Below are positions 1 to 13,121 of a stretch of 64,000 nt of DNA, in pieces (position 1 is the first letter of the stretch; the number at the start of each line of letters is the position of its first letter). Source of the stretch: Campylobacter iguaniorum (GTDB lineage Bacteria; Campylobacterota; Campylobacteria; Campylobacterales; Campylobacteraceae). Both the position numbers and the translations under genes were made by a program. The notes under the pieces were generated by a model. That model had not been told where the DNA came from, made no database searches, and saw only the letters and a program-made list of their open reading frames with translations. Location: contig NZ_CP009043.1 in the NCBI RefSeq assembly GCF_000736415.1, forward strand, positions 1,612,001-1,676,000, in the 5' to 3' direction.

Positions 1-45
1 GTAAATTTACGCTTGTGGCTGTTTCCGCCTTATATTTTGCTCGTA

Positions 46-675
46 TTACCATTTATTTTTGTGGATTTTGTCTGCTATTTTAATCTCTTTTTGTTTTAAA
101 TTTGGTGCTTTGTCTGATTTGTATCCGATAGCTAAAAAACAAGCCAATTCATAATCAGCTGGAGCGCCAACTACTTGTTTGACATGCTCGCTCTCATCCA
201 TGATCGGTATATGCAACGCGCAAGCCAAACCCTCTGCAGTAGCCCCAAGCATTATATTTTCTATCGACGCCCAAGCCGACGCGAAATAATTCAAAGAGCT
301 TAGATTTTTTGGTTTTAGCAAAGGACTGCCAATCTGCCTAAAAAACGGCAAAACCAAGCAGTTGCTCTGCATTAGCATACGTTGTTGTTTTGGCATAGCA
401 TCGACAAACATCGCATACTCATCTTTATCCATAACTTCAGCTAGATCACTTACATTGCTTTTCGTAAAAGAAGCGATATTACCCTCAATGGGCGCTAAAA
501 TTTTGATTATATTTTCATATCCACGCACGACTACAAACTCTAATTGTCTCAAATGGTCATTTGACGGTGCTTTTAAGCCAGCACCAAGTATCTTACTCAA
601 AACCTCATCAGGCACTTCTTTATCGCTAAAATCCCTAACCGTTCTTCTGTTTTCTAAAACCTCATAAAACTCCAT
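46..675 (-). CDS. Nitroreductase family protein
   Basis: The 209-residue protein opens with the nitroreductase pattern ENRRTVRDF (about residues 8-16), used by this family to hold FMN phosphate, followed by APSNDHLRQ (about 37-45). The family reduces nitro groups, quinones or flavins with NAD(P)H in the cytoplasm; the substrate here is unknown. There is no signal peptide. The gene lies 12 bp downstream of a MarR-type regulator on the same strand, so the two probably form a regulator-enzyme operon. A second, different nitroreductase lies at 54475-55074. The family call is firm; the specific reaction is not. Confidence 0.85.
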   Translation of the reverse strand: MEFYEVLENRRTVRDFSDKEVPDEVLSKILGAGLKAPSNDHLRQLEFVVVRGYENIIKILAPIEGNIASFTKSNVSDLAEVMDKDEYAMFVDAMPKQQRMLMQSNCLVLPFFRQIGSPLLKPKNLSSLNYFASAWASIENIMLGATAEGLACALHIPIMDESEHVKQVVGAPADYELACFLAIGYKSDKAPNLKQKEIKIADKIHKNKW

Positions 676-687
676 AATTTTTTCCTT

Positions 688-1131
688 TTAGTTGATTTTT
701 TCTTCAAGATTTTTTAGTATTCTTTGCAAATTTTGCTCAAATATCTTTATCTCAGGCTCGCTAAATCCAGCGTAAAATATATCGCTCATCTCTTTTGACA
801 TTTTTTCATACTCATTTTCTAGCGCCTTTGCCTCATCACTCAAAACGATAAGCACCTTACGCCTATCTTTAGCATCAAAAGTCCTTGAAATAAGTCCTAG
901 CTTTTCCATATTATCTAGCATATTTGTCATCGTTGTTTTGGCAAGTCCAGTTTTTGCAGCTATTTCTTGGATAGGCATATTGTCTTGCTTCCAAAGCACT
1001 GAAAGGATCCGTCCTTGAGCACCAGTAAAGGCTGTGATGTTGTTTTTAGCTAAAATTTGAGCGACGATTCTGCCGTTAAGCTGTTTGATTTGTGAAATTA
1101 AAAATCCACCTTTGTATTTCATAATATACAA
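688..1131 (-). CDS. MarR family transcriptional regulator
   Basis: The 147-residue protein has a winged-helix DNA-binding core: IQEIAAKTGLAKTTMTNML (about residues 54-72) is the recognition helix-turn-helix, followed by the basic wing with RRKVLIVLSDEAKA. MarR proteins usually repress their own operon and an adjacent detoxification gene until a phenolic or oxidant ligand binds. The nitroreductase follows 12 bp downstream, which fits that role. The promoter region upstream has overlapping inverted repeats. An internal Met at residue 4 (MKYKGGF) is an alternative start. Ligand unknown. Confidence 0.85.
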   Translation of the reverse strand: MYIMKYKGGFLISQIKQLNGRIVAQILAKNNITAFTGAQGRILSVLWKQDNMPIQEIAAKTGLAKTTMTNMLDNMEKLGLISRTFDAKDRRKVLIVLSDEAKALENEYEKMSKEMSDIFYAGFSEPEIKIFEQNLQRILKNLEEKIN

Positions 1132-1149
1132 CCTAAATTAATTTTGTTT

Positions 1150-1179
1150 AGTATATTACTATTTAGGACTATTTGTCAA
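1150..1179 (-). promoter_or_regulatory. Sigma-70 promoter of the marR-nitroreductase pair
   Basis: On the minus strand TTGACA (1174-1179) and TATACT (1150-1155) are 18 bp apart. The spacer and flanks carry partial dyads (TAGTAATATACTA, and CCTAAAT/ATTTAGG), which would suit autoregulation by the MarR protein encoded just downstream. Confidence 0.5.
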
Positions 1180-1222
1180 GGGATTTTAGTGGTTTTAAAA
1201 TTTAAAGTACAAATTTACTGTT

Positions 1223-2077
1223 TTACTTCCGTCTAGCTAGTATGCCAGATACAATGACTAAAGCAAGAGAGATAAGGTGGGCTTTTAGTATCTCTTCATC
1301 AAAAAACAAAACAAGCAAAAACGCCGATAAAACAGGTATCACGAAGATAAACAAAGCTGCAAAAGACGCATCCAATTCGCGCAAAGCTTTTATCCAAAAC
1401 AGATATGAAATGCCGTTTAAAAATATACCATTTATAAGTATAAATCCCCATTCGCTCGCACTTGGAAGCCTAAACTCACTAAAAAATAAAACGCTAAAAA
1501 ATGAATAGATAATCGCACTAAAAAAGTAAATAGCAACTGCATTTTGCGGATTTATGGCGACTCTTTTGCTAAGCACTGAAAAAAGCGCAAAGCTAAAAGC
1601 CCCCAAACAAACTATCAGCAAAGCACTCACGTTACTAAAGCTAAAGCCAAGCAAATCCCCCTTACTAAGCACCACAAAAGTACCTAAAAATCCAAGCCCT
1701 AAGGCAAAAATTTTGCCTGAATTTAGCCTTTCATTTAGCAAGATTACTGACAAAATCACGATAAAAATCGGCCAAGTGTATTGCACGGCTAGGACTTCTA
1801 AGCCACCAGCTTTTTGATAGCCAAAGTACAAAAGCAAATAGTAAAAAAAGTCTAAAAATCCAAGAAAAAATAGCAAAGCATAAGTCTTAGGCTTATACCG
1901 CGCAAGCCCATTTATATCGCCACTTATCAAAGCAAAGAAAAGCACAGACAAAGAAGAAATAATGCTCGAATAAAAAAGGTATTGATGATGATCCAAGCTC
2001 ACACCAGCAAATTTAGTAAAAACTGGTATAAACGACCACAAAACAATACATAAAATCAGGTAAAAAACAGCTCTCAT
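1223..2077 (-). CDS. EamA/DMT family transporter
   Basis: The 284-residue protein is almost entirely hydrophobic, with about ten predicted transmembrane helices arranged as two EamA repeats. In the first repeat WSFIPVFTKF (about 15-24) and VQYTWPIFIV (about 99-108) are typical DMT motifs; the second repeat has the corresponding F-ALFIFVIPV stretch near 240. DMT carriers export small metabolites or amino acids across the inner membrane; the substrate cannot be read from sequence. It stands alone between the marR promoter and the antiporter-like gene on the same strand. Confidence 0.8.
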   Translation of the reverse strand: MRAVFYLILCIVLWSFIPVFTKFAGVSLDHHQYLFYSSIISSLSVLFFALISGDINGLARYKPKTYALLFFLGFLDFFYYLLLYFGYQKAGGLEVLAVQYTWPIFIVILSVILLNERLNSGKIFALGLGFLGTFVVLSKGDLLGFSFSNVSALLIVCLGAFSFALFSVLSKRVAINPQNAVAIYFFSAIIYSFFSVLFFSEFRLPSASEWGFILINGIFLNGISYLFWIKALRELDASFAALFIFVIPVLSAFLLVLFFDEEILKAHLISLALVIVSGILARRK

Positions 2078-2127
2078 GAAATGCTTCTAAATGGTAGTAA
2101 ATTTGGTGCCAAATTAGCACCAAATTT

Positions 2128-3432
2128 TTAGATAAAGAGTGAAAATACCACGCCACACACGATTAACGGGATATTGAAAAATATAAAAGTAGGCACACAA
2201 GTATCATAAATGTGGTTGTGTTTGCCGTCCGCATTTAGACCAGAAGTAGGCCCAAGAGTGCTATCACTAGCCGGACTTCCAGCGTCCCCCACAGCAGCTG
2301 CTATACCCACAAGCAAGATGATAGCTGGCACGCTAAATCCAAGACTCACGCAAAGTGGCACATAAATCGCTGCGATGATAGGAATAGTCCCAAAGCTTGT
2401 CCCAATACCCATAGTCACTAAAAGCCCGATCACTAGCATGATGATCGCCCCGCCAAGCTTGCCACCGCTCACTGCACTTGCGAAGCTTATTAGCTCAGCT
2501 ATGCCGCCAGTTTCGCGGATGACATTACCAAATCCGGCAGCCACAAGCATCACAAAAGCGATAAACGCCATCATAGCTAGACCTCTTTCCATGACTTTAT
2601 CCATTTTTTTGTACTCAATACCACCGAAAATAATCATAAAAATAAGCCCAGCCAAAGCTCCAAGCGGAAGCGAACTACTCCAAATTTGAATACCAAAAGC
2701 AAGCACCGCGCCACCTAGCACAGACCACTCTTTCGCACTCATTTTTAGATCTTTTGTCGCTTCAAAAAGATCTTTTGATTCTTCTTTCGTTTCACCGTAA
2801 ATTCGTGGTTTTCTGTAGTAAAACACAGCCAAAAGCAAGCCCACAAGCATAGCCGCCCCACCAAGCCACATAACTGAGCCAATATCGCTTATTTCTACGT
2901 TTATGCCGTTATTACCAAGCTCTTTTTTGAGTATGTTGTGAAAAAGCAGACCAAAACCCACAGAGATACTCACATACGGAGCTTGAAGCCCAAAAGTAAG
3001 AGCGCACGCCACAGCTCTTCTATCAATGCCGATTTTATTCATCAAAGCAAGAAGTGGAGGGATAAGAATAGGTATAAAAGCGATATGCACAGGGATTAAA
3101 TTTTGTGAAAAACAAGCAAAAAACGCGACACTTAGCACAAACCAAGTTGATTTTTTGCTGATAAACTTACCGACATAGTGTATCAAAATCGGCGTTAGAT
3201 TACTCATACCAATGGCAGCTGCCAAAGCCCCAAGAAGTATGTAGCTAAGGGCAGTTTCAAGGTTGCCTTGCATACCGCTGATGAGTAAATTTGTAGTCTC
3301 TACCAAGCCCTTGCCACTGATCAGCCCAGCACTAATAGCCGAAATCAAAATCGCCAGCAAGACATTAAAACGCATCAAACACAAAACACACATAAGCAAA
3401 ACGCTTATCAAAACTGGATTTGTTAGAAGCAT
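2128..3432 (-). CDS. Na+/H+ antiporter-family (YuiF/NhaC-like) permease
   Basis: The 434-residue protein has about eleven to twelve hydrophobic helices and the conserved late motif SDSTLGPTSGLN (about 385-396), preceded by GDAGSPA, as in the Na+/H+-antiporter/amino-acid permease family that includes Bacillus YuiF. FSQNLIPVHIAFIPI near residue 110 is a conserved intramembrane segment. Family members are annotated as antiporters, but some are thought to carry amino acids such as histidine, so the substrate is open. It is divergent from ilvD with a 158-bp intergenic region. Confidence 0.75.
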   Translation of the reverse strand: MLLTNPVLISVLLMCVLCLMRFNVLLAILISAISAGLISGKGLVETTNLLISGMQGNLETALSYILLGALAAAIGMSNLTPILIHYVGKFISKKSTWFVLSVAFFACFSQNLIPVHIAFIPILIPPLLALMNKIGIDRRAVACALTFGLQAPYVSISVGFGLLFHNILKKELGNNGINVEISDIGSVMWLGGAAMLVGLLLAVFYYRKPRIYGETKEESKDLFEATKDLKMSAKEWSVLGGAVLAFGIQIWSSSLPLGALAGLIFMIIFGGIEYKKMDKVMERGLAMMAFIAFVMLVAAGFGNVIRETGGIAELISFASAVSGGKLGGAIIMLVIGLLVTMGIGTSFGTIPIIAAIYVPLCVSLGFSVPAIILLVGIAAAVGDAGSPASDSTLGPTSGLNADGKHNHIYDTCVPTFIFFNIPLIVCGVVFSLFI

Positions 3433-3553
3433 AAATTTCCTTTTTGTAAGTGATTATAAAGGTCTTATTATACATTGATTTGCTTAAATTTAGAAAATAT
3501 TTACTATAAAAACTAGCTTAAAAAGTCTGTTTTTTTATTTTTAAACTTAAATT

Positions 3554-3562
3554 TGCTAAAAT
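3554..3562 (+). promoter_or_regulatory. Extended -10 promoter of ilvD
   Basis: TGCTAAAAT is an extended -10 element of the type used by the Campylobacter housekeeping sigma factor, which tolerates a poor -35. It lies about 29 bp before the ilvD ATG, after a T-rich run typical of this group. Confidence 0.5.
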
Positions 3563-3590
3563 GCACCAAATTTAAATTTAAAGGTAACTT

Positions 3591-5264
3591 ATGAGAAGTG
3601 ATAACATAAAAAAGGGCTACACCAAGACACCTCATCGCTCGCTTTTACGTGCGACAGGACTTCAAGACAGCGATTTTGACAAGCCATTTATCGGCGTTGC
3701 AAATAGCTTTATAGAGATTATTCCGGGGCATTTTTTCTTAAATAAATACTCTGAAATTTTAAAAGACGAAATCCGCAAAAACGGCTGCGTGCCTTTTGAG
3801 TTTAACACAATCGGCGTGGATGACGGCATCGCTATGGGGCATGAGGGTATGCTCTACTCACTCCCAAGCCGTGAAATCATCGCTAATTCAGTAGAAACTG
3901 TGATGAACGCTCACTGCTTAGACGCTCTAGTATGTATGCCAAACTGCGATAAAATCGTGCCTGGAATGCTAATGGGAGCTTTGAGAGTAAATGTGCCAAC
4001 CATCTTCATAAGTGGTGGACCAATGGCTGCAGGCGTGGGACAAAACGGCGAAGCACTAGATCTAAACTCGGCTTTTGAAGCTGTTGGCGCGTATGAAACT
4101 AAGCAGATAGATGACGCAAAGCTTAAATTTATCGAGTGCAATGCTTGTCCAGGTGGGGGAAGCTGCTCTGGAATGTTTACGGCTAATTCTATGAATACAC
4201 TTTGCGAAGCTATGGGCGTCGCACTTCCTGGAAATGGCACGATTCTAGCTCTAACCCCTGAGCGTGAAGAGCTTATCCGCAAGGCAGCGCGTAGAATCTG
4301 TGAAATCGCCCTTGATGATCGCTATAAAATCCGCAATATTGTCAATGAAAAAACTATCAAAAACGCAATGGTAGTCGATATGGCTATGGGCGGTAGCTCA
4401 AATACCATTCTCCACATGCTAGCAATTAGCCGTGAAGCTGGAGCCCCACTAGACATAGCTAAGCTAAACGACATAAGTCGCAGCGTCCCACACATCGCCA
4501 AGATCGCTCCAAGTCTTCCAAGCGTACATATGCAAGACGTCGCCAGAGCTGGCGGGCTAAGTGCTGTGATAAACGAAATAGCTAAATTTGATGCGAATTT
4601 ACTAAATCTTGACGCGCTTACTATCAGCGGCGAAAGTCTTGGGGAACGTGTAGGAAATGCCAAGATCTTAGATGAGAACGTGATTCATACAGTAGCAAAT
4701 GCTTACTCAAAAGTCGGCGGTCTGGCTATTTTGTTTGGTAATCTAGCCGAGCAAGGATGTGTGATCAAGGCTGCTGGAATCATCGGCGAGCGTAAATTTA
4801 GCGGTAAGGCAGTTTGCTTTAATTCCCAAGATGAGGCAATCGCTGGAATCTCAAGTGGAAAAGTAGTAAAAGGTGACGTCGTCGTCCTAAGATACGAAGG
4901 CCCAAAAGGCGGTCCTGGCATGCAAGAAATGCTAAGCCCAACAAGCCTAATAGTCGGTCGTGGTCTTGGAGCCGACGTAGCGCTCATCACTGATGGCAGA
5001 TTTAGTGGTGCGACTCGTGGGCTAAGTATCGGTCACGTAAGCCCTGAAGCTGCTGAGGGCGGTATGATAGGACTACTAAAAGACGGCGATATCATCGATA
5101 TAAACGTAGATGAGTTTAGCATAAATGTGCGTTTGAGTGACGAAGAGATCGCTAAACGCGCTAAAGAGTGGAAATACGCTGGAAAAGTTGTAAATAGCAG
5201 GTGGCTAAGACAATACCAAAAACTAGTCACAAACGCAAGCAACGGCGCAATTTTAGAAGCTTAA
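3591..5264 (+). CDS. ilvD: Dihydroxy-acid dehydratase
   Basis: IlvD dehydrates 2,3-dihydroxy-isovalerate and its isoleucine homologue to 2-oxoacids, the third common step of branched-chain amino-acid synthesis. The 557-residue length is normal. Iron-sulfur and Mg2+ site motifs are present: CMPNCDK (C115, C119), [13 protein letters not shown] (C183, C186, C192), and [19 protein letters not shown] near 465. The N-terminal NSF/PGH region (residues 38-47) lacks a cysteine, as in the [4Fe-4S] type. A hairpin terminator follows, so it is probably a single-gene transcript. Start ATG follows AAAGG. Confidence 0.97.
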   Translation: MRSDNIKKGYTKTPHRSLLRATGLQDSDFDKPFIGVANSFIEIIPGHFFLNKYSEILKDEIRKNGCVPFEFNTIGVDDGIAMGHEGMLYSLPSREIIANSVETVMNAHCLDALVCMPNCDKIVPGMLMGALRVNVPTIFISGGPMAAGVGQNGEALDLNSAFEAVGAYETKQIDDAKLKFIECNACPGGGSCSGMFTANSMNTLCEAMGVALPGNGTILALTPEREELIRKAARRICEIALDDRYKIRNIVNEKTIKNAMVVDMAMGGSSNTILHMLAISREAGAPLDIAKLNDISRSVPHIAKIAPSLPSVHMQDVARAGGLSAVINEIAKFDANLLNLDALTISGESLGERVGNAKILDENVIHTVANAYSKVGGLAILFGNLAEQGCVIKAAGIIGERKFSGKAVCFNSQDEAIAGISSGKVVKGDVVVLRYEGPKGGPGMQEMLSPTSLIVGRGLGADVALITDGRFSGATRGLSIGHVSPEAAEGGMIGLLKDGDIIDINVDEFSINVRLSDEEIAKRAKEWKYAGKVVNSRWLRQYQKLVTNASNGAILEA

Positions 5265-5280
5265 GATTTAGATGTATAAA

Positions 5281-5310
5281 AATTTAGGGCAATTTTAGCC
5301 CTAAATTTTG
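5281..5310 (+). terminator. Rho-independent terminator after ilvD
   Basis: The arms AATTTAGGGC (5281-5290) and GCCCTAAATT (5298-5307) form a perfect 10-bp stem with a 7-nt loop, followed by T-rich sequence, 16 bp after the ilvD stop. Confidence 0.75.
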
Positions 5311-5337
5311 TGTTGTATTTTTTATTAAGGAAAGTAG

Positions 5338-6775
5338 ATGAGAGAAGTAAAATTGATAGAGAATGAAATTTTAGATTTAAAAGATTTTTTAAACAAAATT
5401 GACAGACTAGAAGATATTTTAAACGAAGATAACTTAAATGAAGGTAATGTAAATTTTATTTTTCAAGACAATAATTATAAAACATCTAAGGTTTTAAAAA
5501 AACTAAACTCTCATAAACTAAATAAAAAAATAGATGAAACTACAAAAATTTTAGATATTTTACTTAAATTTAAGGCCAGAAAATCTTAAAAAAGCAAAAG
5601 AAAACATAAACAAACAGATAAAACTCTTAAATACTCAAATAGACTTATTAGCCAAAAAAGAAGAAGCTAGTAGCATAAATGATCTAAAAAAGATAGGAAA
5701 TAGCTTTTTGGAAAATGAGGTTTTTTTATATGAAAAAGGCTATTACTACACAAAAGAAAGTATAGGGTTTCATTTAGGAAAAATATTTAATTACCACTTG
5801 ACTAAATTTGGGCGTTGTATATTAAAGAATATATTATCATTAACACCTATTTTTATTTTCATTGGATTTGCGAGTGTATTGCCGTATTTTTTAGCTGAAA
5901 ATTTACCCATTCCTTCCATTGATAACGTTTATTTTGCATATGCTGGAATTTGGGGTGCGCTTATATTTAGCTATACATTTTTACTCTTGATACTTTATAT
6001 GTATTCAAATTTTTGCATATATAGAATGCGAAACAAATTCATTATTTATGCCAAACTAACATTGTGGATACTAATACTTTGTGTAATGATCTATTTTTTG
6101 GCACTGAATTACCACACACATTTTCCAGAATTTTTTCAACAATTTTTAGAAGAAAATGAAAAAAAATTAAATTTATTATTTGAAAATATTATCTATATAA
6201 TTTACACATATATGGCTGGATATGCAGTCATTGCCATCATATTCTTATTGAAAAAAGAAATTTCATATATGCTTTCCACTTATGCAATTTTTTCATTTGA
6301 GCTTATTTGTTTAATGATTTTTCTAAAAAATCCAACTTTTTTAGTATTTTCAAGTATTATGGCTCTCATGTTTTTTAATTATGTTCTTAGCCGAGAGAAA
6401 AAATTTGATTATAAAATTTCTGTTGGTTTGACTGTAATATTCATACTTTTATCTTTTATTATTACTGCTCCGAATATTGCACGCATGTCACATATTGCAA
6501 ATCATTATGGTGATTTTTGGATAGATAACAAAGAAATCAAAGATTTAAACATAACTGACGATAGTTTTATTTGCGATAAAAATAAAGATAAAAACAACAC
6601 AGAAAATGTCTTAAACACTATAAAATACACTTGTATTTTATATAAAGACCAAAATAGAACCAAATTTTCAAATTTACTTGTTCGCACAGAAAAAAATGGA
6701 GAATATTTTTTTAGAGCAACTTTTAAAGGAGATATTATAGACAAAAAAGAGGATTTTAAAGCTCCTATAAAATAA
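5338..6775 (+). pseudogene. Unrecognised coiled-coil/membrane protein gene split by one frameshift
   Basis: Two open frames probably come from one gene. Frame 1 (5338-5589, 83 residues) is charged and helical. Frame 2 is open from just after TAG 5552-5554 and runs to 6775; its only candidate starts are far inside (TTG at 5708). Dropping one base within CTTAAATTT (about 5564-5571) joins them as DILLNLRPENLKK, continuing helical charged sequence (KENINKQIKLLNTQ) without a break. The joined product would be about 480 residues: an N-terminal coiled coil (~130), about seven transmembrane helices, and a soluble tail of about 95 residues. I do not recognise the family. Base composition is more A+T-rich than ilvD or pyrG, suggesting acquired DNA. 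It could be a true frameshift, a sequencing error or two genes. Confidence 0.55.
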
Positions 6776-6900
6776 CAAGCCTAAATATAAGCAAATATTG
6801 GTATAAAGAATTATTGCAAATTATTTATCTATTTTATATTGTCTTTGATTTCATCTGTTTAGATATAAATCCCAAATTCATCATACCATAAAAAAACTTT

Positions 6901-6909
6901 TGATATAAT
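6901..6909 (+). promoter_or_regulatory. Extended -10 promoter of pyrG
   Basis: TGATATAAT is a near-consensus extended -10, 30 bp ahead of the pyrG ATG, after an A-run. It probably drives pyrG-recJ-nhaA-HugZ-like as one operon, since those genes overlap or are within 16 bp. Confidence 0.6.
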
Positions 6910-6930
6910 CCTGAAATTAAAAATTAATAG

Positions 6931-10147
<3,217 letters not shown>

Positions 10148-10163
10148 ATTAGGAGAAACATAG

Positions 10164-11351
10164 ATGCACTTGATTTTGAACTTCGTAAAACACGAATCAT
10201 TCGCAGGAGTTTTGCTTATCATCGCAACGATTTTAGCACTCATTGCTCAAAATGGCGGTATGAGTAGCTTTTATACAGAGATTTTAAGAGCTGAGTTTAC
10301 AATCGGCTTTCAAGACGGATATGCTCTGTCAAAACCACTTATTTTGTGGGTAAATGATGGACTTATGGCAATATTTTTCTTTGTCGTTGGACTTGAGCTA
10401 AAAAGAGAAATCGTCCAAGGCGAACTATCAAAACCATCTCAAGTCGCACTTCCTATCATCGGCGCTCTTGGTGGAGTTATCGCTCCAGCGGTAATTTTTT
10501 GGTTTTTTAATCACGCTGATGACTTTGCCATACGTGGCTGGGCGATCCCGACTGCGACTGATATAGCCTTCGCGCTTGGCGTTTTGCTGCTTCTTGGCAA
10601 AAAGGTTCCATCAAGCCTAAAGATATTTTTGCTAACCCTTGCTATCATTGATGACCTTTGTGCTATCGTAATCATCGCGATTTTTTACACCACCCAGCTC
10701 TCTATGATCTCTTTTGCGATAGCTGGAGCTTGTATCGCTGTGCTAGCAGTTTTCAACCACTACGGCGTATCTAAAAAATCATTTTACATACTAGTTACCA
10801 TAATACTTTGGGTAAGCGTGCTAAAAAGCGGCGTCCATGCGACTATTGCTGGGGTCGTGGCGGCGTTTTTCATCCCTATGAAAGACAAAAGCGGCAAAAA
10901 CCTGCTTGAAGAGCTAGAACACGACTGGCACGGCATCACAAGCTATTTTATACTTCCTGTTTTTGCCTTTGTCAATGCTGGGGTTCCACTTCACGGGGTG
11001 TATTTCGAGCAGCTTCTAAACTCAGTCGGACTTGGCATTTTCTTTGGATTATTTATAGGCAAGCAAGTTGGCGTATTTATATTTAGCTATTTGTTTATCA
11101 AATTTGGCTTTGCCAAACTACCTGAAGGATCAAGCTGGACGCAGTTTTATGGAGTTTGTATCTTGACTGGCATAGGATTTACCATGAGCTTATTTGTGGA
11201 TTCTCTAGCCTATCATGATAGCAACGCATTTTATCACGCTGACAAACTAGCTATACTTTTAGCTTCATTTACTGCTGGAGTGCTTGGCTTTATCTATCTT
11301 TTTGTCTTTGCTAAAATCAAAAATCGCAAAGAGACACAAATACAAGGATAA
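10164..11351 (+). CDS. nhaA: Na+/H+ antiporter NhaA
   Basis: NhaA expels Na+ in exchange for two protons across the inner membrane, giving salt and alkali tolerance. The 395-residue protein has about twelve helices. Diagnostic segments are FFFVVGLELKRE (about 72-83), IPTATDIAFALGVL (about 128-141) and the paired ion-binding aspartates in LAIIDDLCAIV (about residues 161-162). SD sequence AGGAG precedes the ATG. It follows recJ by 16 bp and precedes a short HugZ-like gene by 2 bp, so it is in the pyrG operon. Confidence 0.97.
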   Translation: MHLILNFVKHESFAGVLLIIATILALIAQNGGMSSFYTEILRAEFTIGFQDGYALSKPLILWVNDGLMAIFFFVVGLELKREIVQGELSKPSQVALPIIGALGGVIAPAVIFWFFNHADDFAIRGWAIPTATDIAFALGVLLLLGKKVPSSLKIFLLTLAIIDDLCAIVIIAIFYTTQLSMISFAIAGACIAVLAVFNHYGVSKKSFYILVTIILWVSVLKSGVHATIAGVVAAFFIPMKDKSGKNLLEELEHDWHGITSYFILPVFAFVNAGVPLHGVYFEQLLNSVGLGIFFGLFIGKQVGVFIFSYLFIKFGFAKLPEGSSWTQFYGVCILTGIGFTMSLFVDSLAYHDSNAFYHADKLAILLASFTAGVLGFIYLFVFAKIKNRKETQIQG

Positions 11352-11353
11352 CC

Positions 11354-11818
11354 TTGAAAAATAACGAACTTACAGAGTTTATAGATGGTTTTGCAAGCCT
11401 AGTAATATCAAGTTTTGATGGCAAAACCACGCATTCTAGCTACGCTCCTTGTCTTAGAAATGAGGAGTGCTTTTATATCTGTGTTTCAAAGCTTGCGAGC
11501 CACTACGCAAATTTAACCAACTATCCAAACCAAATTTCAATAATATTTTTAGAAGATGAGTGCAAAGCTAGTAGTGTATTTGATAGAAAAAGAGCTAGTT
11601 TTAGCTGCGATTGTGAGCAAATTTTTGATGAAAGAGACGCTATATTTGATAAATTTATAGCCAAATTTAGCTCCGATGAAACTCCTAAAATACTCAAAAA
11701 TCTCAGTGATTTTTGCATTTTTAAACTCATATTAAAAAACGGTAGATATGTAAAAGGCTTTGGAAGTGCGTATGAAACAAGTGGATTGAATATCGTAAAT
11801 CACATAATGAAAAAATAA
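11354..11818 (+). CDS. Short HugZ-like FMN/heme-binding split-barrel protein
   Basis: The 154-residue protein starts at TTG, 2 bp after nhaA. It has the HugZ/ChuZ family pattern: a beta-barrel start (LVISSFDGKTTHSSYAP, about 16-32), YICVSKLASHYANL (about 41-54), FDRKRASFSC (about 75-84) and the C-terminal GRYVKGFGSAYE (about 134-145). HugZ-type proteins in Helicobacter and Campylobacter bind heme and release iron from it. This copy is much shorter than full-length ChuZ (about 250 residues), retaining mainly the split-barrel half, so heme-oxygenase activity is uncertain. There are no heme-transport genes nearby. Confidence 0.6.
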   Translation: MKNNELTEFIDGFASLVISSFDGKTTHSSYAPCLRNEECFYICVSKLASHYANLTNYPNQISIIFLEDECKASSVFDRKRASFSCDCEQIFDERDAIFDKFIAKFSSDETPKILKNLSDFCIFKLILKNGRYVKGFGSAYETSGLNIVNHIMKK

Positions 11819-11857
11819 TTAAATTTAGCACATAAAACTAAGGTTGCAAATATAGAT

Positions 11858-12989
11858 ATAAAAGATTTTAAATCTGGAATTCTCAAACAAGAGTATCAGT
11901 ATAAAAGTTTTTTACCAGAAAAAATTAATCATACATTTACTTGGAGTGACCCACAAATCAACACTATGTTAGAAAATGCTACTAAAGCATTAGGCGAATT
12001 AAATGCCTTTACAATGATAGTACCAAATATTGATATTTTTATACAAATGCATATTACAAAAGAAGCAAACACTTCTAGTAAAATAGAAGGAACTAAAACC
12101 GAAATAGATGAAATACTCACACCAAAAGAGCAGATAAATCCCGAAAAAAGAGATGACTGGCAAGAGGTTAGAAACTATATAGAGGCTATGAACCACGCTA
12201 TTAAAGAGCTAGAAAAACTACCAATCTCGACAAGACTTATCAAAAATATTCACAAAATTCTTCTTAGTAGCGTAAGGGTAGAAGCCAAACAACCAGGCGA
12301 GTTTAGACAATCCCAAAACTGGATAGGGGGATCTAGCTTAACTACTGCATATTTTATTCCTCCTCATTATAATGAGGTTAATCCATTGATGAATGATTGG
12401 GAAATGTTCTTACATAATGAAGATATTTTTGTTCCACACCTTATAAAAATAGCTATAGCACACTATCAGTTTGAAACAATCCATCCATTTTTAGACGGAA
12501 ATGGTCGCATAGGAAGACTTCTTATCACATTATATTTAGTAAGCAATGGTTTATTAAAAAAACCTTCTTTGTATCTTTCTAGTTTTATAGAACAAAATAA
12601 ATCTGTTTACTATGAAGCCCTCACAAAAGTAAGAACAAATAATGATTTAAATCATTGGATTAAGTTTTTTCTAGAAGCAGTCACAATGACAGCAAATAAT
12701 GGTGTGAAGACCTTTGAAAGTATCTTAAGCTTAAAGCAAGAGATGAATCAACTCACAATAAATTTTGGTAAAAAAAACACAAAACGCCAGCAAACTAATG
12801 GAGCTTTTATATCAAAAACCAATTATTTCTATAAATGATATTCTTGAGCCATTGTCGATTAGCAAACCTACTGCCAATTCATTGGTTGGTAATTTTGAAA
12901 AGCTTGGTATTTTGAAAGAATTAACCGGATATAATAGAAATAAATTATTCGCATTTGAAAAATATCTAAGCATATATTCTCAAAATTAA
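11858..12989 (+). pseudogene. Fic family protein gene, start altered and 3' end frameshifted
   Basis: Fic proteins usually AMPylate target proteins. The catalytic motif HPFLDGNGRIGR is intact (about residues 208-219 from 11858), and the inhibitory-helix motif SSKIEG near residue 72 makes this a class II (self-inhibited, N-terminal alpha-inh) Fic. Family homology (KDFKSGILKQEYQYKSF) begins at ATA 11858 with no in-frame ATG/GTG/TTG until 11966. At 12770-12777 an A8 tract shifts the frame: the original frame ends at 12838, whereas the +1 frame continues with a winged-helix tail (NDILEPLSISKPTANSLVGNFEKLGIL) to 12989. Removing one A restores a continuous protein of about 376 residues. It could be a decaying gene, a slippage-controlled gene or a sequencing error. 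Confidence 0.7.
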
Positions 12990-13121
12990 TATTTAACTAT
13001 AAAATTCTTTAGTTAAATTTGAACTGCTAAATTCAAACCAATTTAGTCAAAATTTACTTATAAAATCTAGTTATAAGATATTGCTTTTAAGAATTGATTA
13101 TTTGATTAAATATAGAAGAAA

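Noticed and set aside
3911-5242. Long minus-strand frames inside ilvD (and similar frames inside pyrG, flgE and polyene genes)
   Set aside because: Antisense shadows with no SD and no recognisable families; the sense genes are certain.
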